Below, in pieces: positions 15,055 through 16,540 of a stretch of 16,540 nucleotides of DNA. The notes beneath the pieces are model-generated. The model saw nothing but the letters and a program-made list of their open reading frames with translations, had not been told where the DNA came from and did not search any database. Within the stretch, counting starts at the first letter, position 1. Every line of letters starts with the position of its first letter. Where the stretch lies: positions 1-16,540 of the forward strand of contig CAZRIT010000045.1 of NCBI GenBank assembly GCA_964600225.1. Reading direction: 5' to 3'. This DNA comes from CAZRIT01 sp964600225 (GTDB lineage Bacteria; Bacillota; Clostridia; Christensenellales; CAG-138). A program made the translations under genes and the position numbers.

Positions 15055-15951
15055 ATGTCGGATTTACATATTATCTGGAACCCTGTGGCCGGCAACGGCC
15101 GCTCGCTTAAGGCATATGCCGCCGTGTGCGGTGCGCTGGACGCGGAGGGCATCCCGTTTACCTCCGCCAGGAGCGCGTATGCGGGGCACGCGGTGGAACT
15201 TGCCAAGAAGGCCCTGGCCGACGGCGCGGAACGCATTGCGGTGCTGGGCGGCGACGGCACGGTGCGCGAGGTGGCCACGGTGCTGTGCGGCACCGACGCC
15301 GTGATGGGCATTGTGCCCTGCGGCACGGGCAACGATATTGTAAGGCCTTTGGGCATCCCGATCGATCCCGTCGAGGCGCTCAGGGTGATCTTGGCGGATA
15401 AGCGCCGCAGGATGGATACCGCCATGGCCAACGATGAGATGTATTTCAACGTGGCGGGCTTTGGGTTTGATGTGGATGTGCTGGACTATACGGAGCTGTT
15501 CAAAAAGCGGTGCCGCAACGGTTCCGTTGCATACCTGCGCGGGCTGCTGGCCGCCATGAAGGGCCTGCAAAACCGCAGAACGGTGGTTACCTGGCCCGAA
15601 GGGCGGCTGGAGACGAACGCGTTGATCGTGGCGGCGGGCAACGGCACGCACTTTGGCGGCGGCATGAAGGTGACGCCCAACGCCGACCCGTTCGACGGAA
15701 AGCTGGATATCTGCATCATTCACGACGTCAAGCGCAGCATGCTGTTTACGGTGCTGCCCAAGTTTATGAAGGGGGCGCATCTGAGCCTGCCCAACGTCAA
15801 GTATTTCCGCGCGAGCGAGCTGACGGCCGTGTGCGAGCCGATTTCACGCATCGAGGTGGATGGCGACGTGCTGCCGGGCACGCCCGTGACCTTCCGCATC
15901 GGAGAAAAGAAGCTGTGGGTCATCACGCCCGATCCGATTGTGCCGCGGTAA
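15055..15951 (+). CDS. Diacylglycerol kinase-family lipid kinase (YegS/BmrU type)
   Basis: A soluble, membrane-associated kinase that uses ATP to phosphorylate a lipid such as diacylglycerol, returning it to phospholipid synthesis. The 298-aa protein has the usual length. It starts with the family's IIWNPVAGNGRS (6-17), has the nucleotide-binding GGDGTVREV (65-73), PCGTGNDIVRPLG (88-100), and in the second domain NVAGFGFDVDV, then VAAGNGTHFGGGMKVTPNADPFDGKLDI, all typical of DagK/YegS proteins. The ATG at 15055 has GAGGAG 4 nt upstream; the frame is open to 14923 but that part crosses the promoter. The exact lipid cannot be told. The gene is monocistronic by its own promoter and that of the next gene. 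Confidence 0.93.
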   Translation: MSDLHIIWNPVAGNGRSLKAYAAVCGALDAEGIPFTSARSAYAGHAVELAKKALADGAERIAVLGGDGTVREVATVLCGTDAVMGIVPCGTGNDIVRPLGIPIDPVEALRVILADKRRRMDTAMANDEMYFNVAGFGFDVDVLDYTELFKKRCRNGSVAYLRGLLAAMKGLQNRRTVVTWPEGRLETNALIVAAGNGTHFGGGMKVTPNADPFDGKLDICIIHDVKRSMLFTVLPKFMKGAHLSLPNVKYFRASELTAVCEPISRIEVDGDVLPGTPVTFRIGEKKLWVITPDPIVPR

Positions 15952-15989
15952 CGACGTTTTTTGAGCCGCCGCTGACACAGAATGTTTGC

Positions 15990-16018
15990 TTTACACATAC
16001 CCGACGGACTGCTAAACT
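15990..16018 (+). promoter_or_regulatory. Housekeeping promoter of the last gene
   Basis: TTTACA (15990-15995), a 17-bp spacer and TAAACT (16013-16018) make a good sigma-A-type promoter, one mismatch from consensus in each box apart from the weak C in the -10. Its -10 box matches that of rplM exactly. It starts transcription near 16025, about 27 nt before the ATG at 16052. Confidence 0.78.
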
Positions 16019-16051
16019 GATAATTCAAACCCGAGGAAAAAGAGGGAACGC

Positions 16052-16540
16052 ATGGCGACGCAAACCACCGCACGAAAAAAATACCGCAGAAAGCGCAGGC
16101 GCATCAACCGCGGCACGCGGTCGCTGTTGTTTTCGTTCGGCATCCTCATCGTGCTTGGCGCGGCCGTATTGATCTATCAGGCGATATTCAGCAAGCGGGA
16201 ATCCATCGTCTCCATGGAGGCTACGCCCATCGCCACCACGTCCACCTACCTCAATACGGGCGACGGGCTGCTGTACCAGACTGACGGGCAGATTCACTTT
16301 TACCATTTGACCGATTCCAAGCAGAACTATACCTACGGCATGGGCGCTTCCGATATACGCATGTCGGGCAGCGAATCGATGACGGTGGTGTACAACCGCG
16401 CTTCGCTGCAGGTGGTTGGCAAGCCCGAGCCGCTGACGTTTACGGGCCTGGTGCTGGAGGTGGAGTGCGGCACGTCGCACCTGGCGCTGCTACGCCGCTC
16501 GGACGAGGGGATGGAGAGCGTGGTGGTGCTGACCGCCGAT
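16052..16540 (+). CDS. Single-pass membrane protein, probably DUF5711-like (3' end outside window)
   Basis: The frame is open from the ATG at 16052 to the end of the window (163 codons), so the gene is partial. The N-terminus is very basic (ARKKYRRKRRRINRG), followed by one membrane segment at about 24-44 (SLLFSFGILIVLGAAVLIYQ) and an outer part with short beta-type units (YLNTGDGLLYQTDGQIHFYHL, ESMTVVYNRASLQVVGK, HLALLRRSDEGMESVVVLTAD) that look like the start of a beta-propeller. The topology (basic inside, domain outside) and the opening pattern resemble DUF5711 proteins of Firmicutes, whose function is unknown. AGAGGG lies about 6 nt upstream, after an upstream GAGGA. The family call is tentative; the membrane topology is clear. 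Confidence 0.72.
   Translation, partial: MATQTTARKKYRRKRRRINRGTRSLLFSFGILIVLGAAVLIYQAIFSKRESIVSMEATPIATTSTYLNTGDGLLYQTDGQIHFYHLTDSKQNYTYGMGASDIRMSGSESMTVVYNRASLQVVGKPEPLTFTGLVLEVECGTSHLALLRRSDEGMESVVVLTAD

Overview
The window looks like a chromosomal segment of a GC-rich, spore-forming Firmicute, most likely a member of the Clostridia. The evidence is a spoVAC-spoVAD-spoVAE set (the short clostridial form of the spoVA operon), the rplM-rpsI pair, strong AGGAGG-type ribosome binding sites, and housekeeping promoters with 17-bp spacers. I cannot name the genus from the sequence.

Layout: (1) 1-959, minus strand: rpsI (cut by the window edge) and rplM, with a very good promoter at 931-959. (2) 1041-1317, plus strand: two overlapping small genes, a 50-aa single-pass membrane protein and a 47-aa soluble protein. 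(3) 1321-2463, minus strand: a GT4-type glycosyltransferase that appears to be transcribed without a 5' leader. (4) 2525-4383, plus strand: spoVAC, spoVAD and spoVAE, tightly coupled, for dipicolinic acid uptake into the forespore. (5) 4384-4654: no gene, but a dense string of hairpins ending in an intrinsic terminator. (6) 4637-6178, minus strand: a polytopic membrane protein of the GT-C/PMT type, GTG start, with its own promoter. (7) 6417-14867, plus strand: ten closely spaced phage morphogenesis genes. In order these are small terminase, large terminase, P22-like portal, scaffold-like protein, N4-gp56-type major capsid protein, a 92-aa protein, an adaptor-like protein, a beta-propeller-like protein, a 62-aa helical protein, and a 264-aa helical protein with a glycine-rich linker. 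A bidirectional terminator follows. (8) 15055-15951: a diacylglycerol/lipid kinase. (9) 16052-16540: the start of a single-pass membrane protein, probably DUF5711-like.

The part most worth a second look is the phage cassette. It has a complete-looking set for building and filling a capsid plus the neck of a short-tailed particle, and every gene is intact. In this window there is no integrase, repressor, replication, lysis or receptor-binding gene and no visible attachment-site repeat, and ordinary chromosomal genes lie directly on both sides. It may be a reduced prophage kept under selection (gene-transfer-agent-like or otherwise domesticated), a satellite-like element, or a remnant that has lost its flanks. 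The sequence alone does not decide between these.
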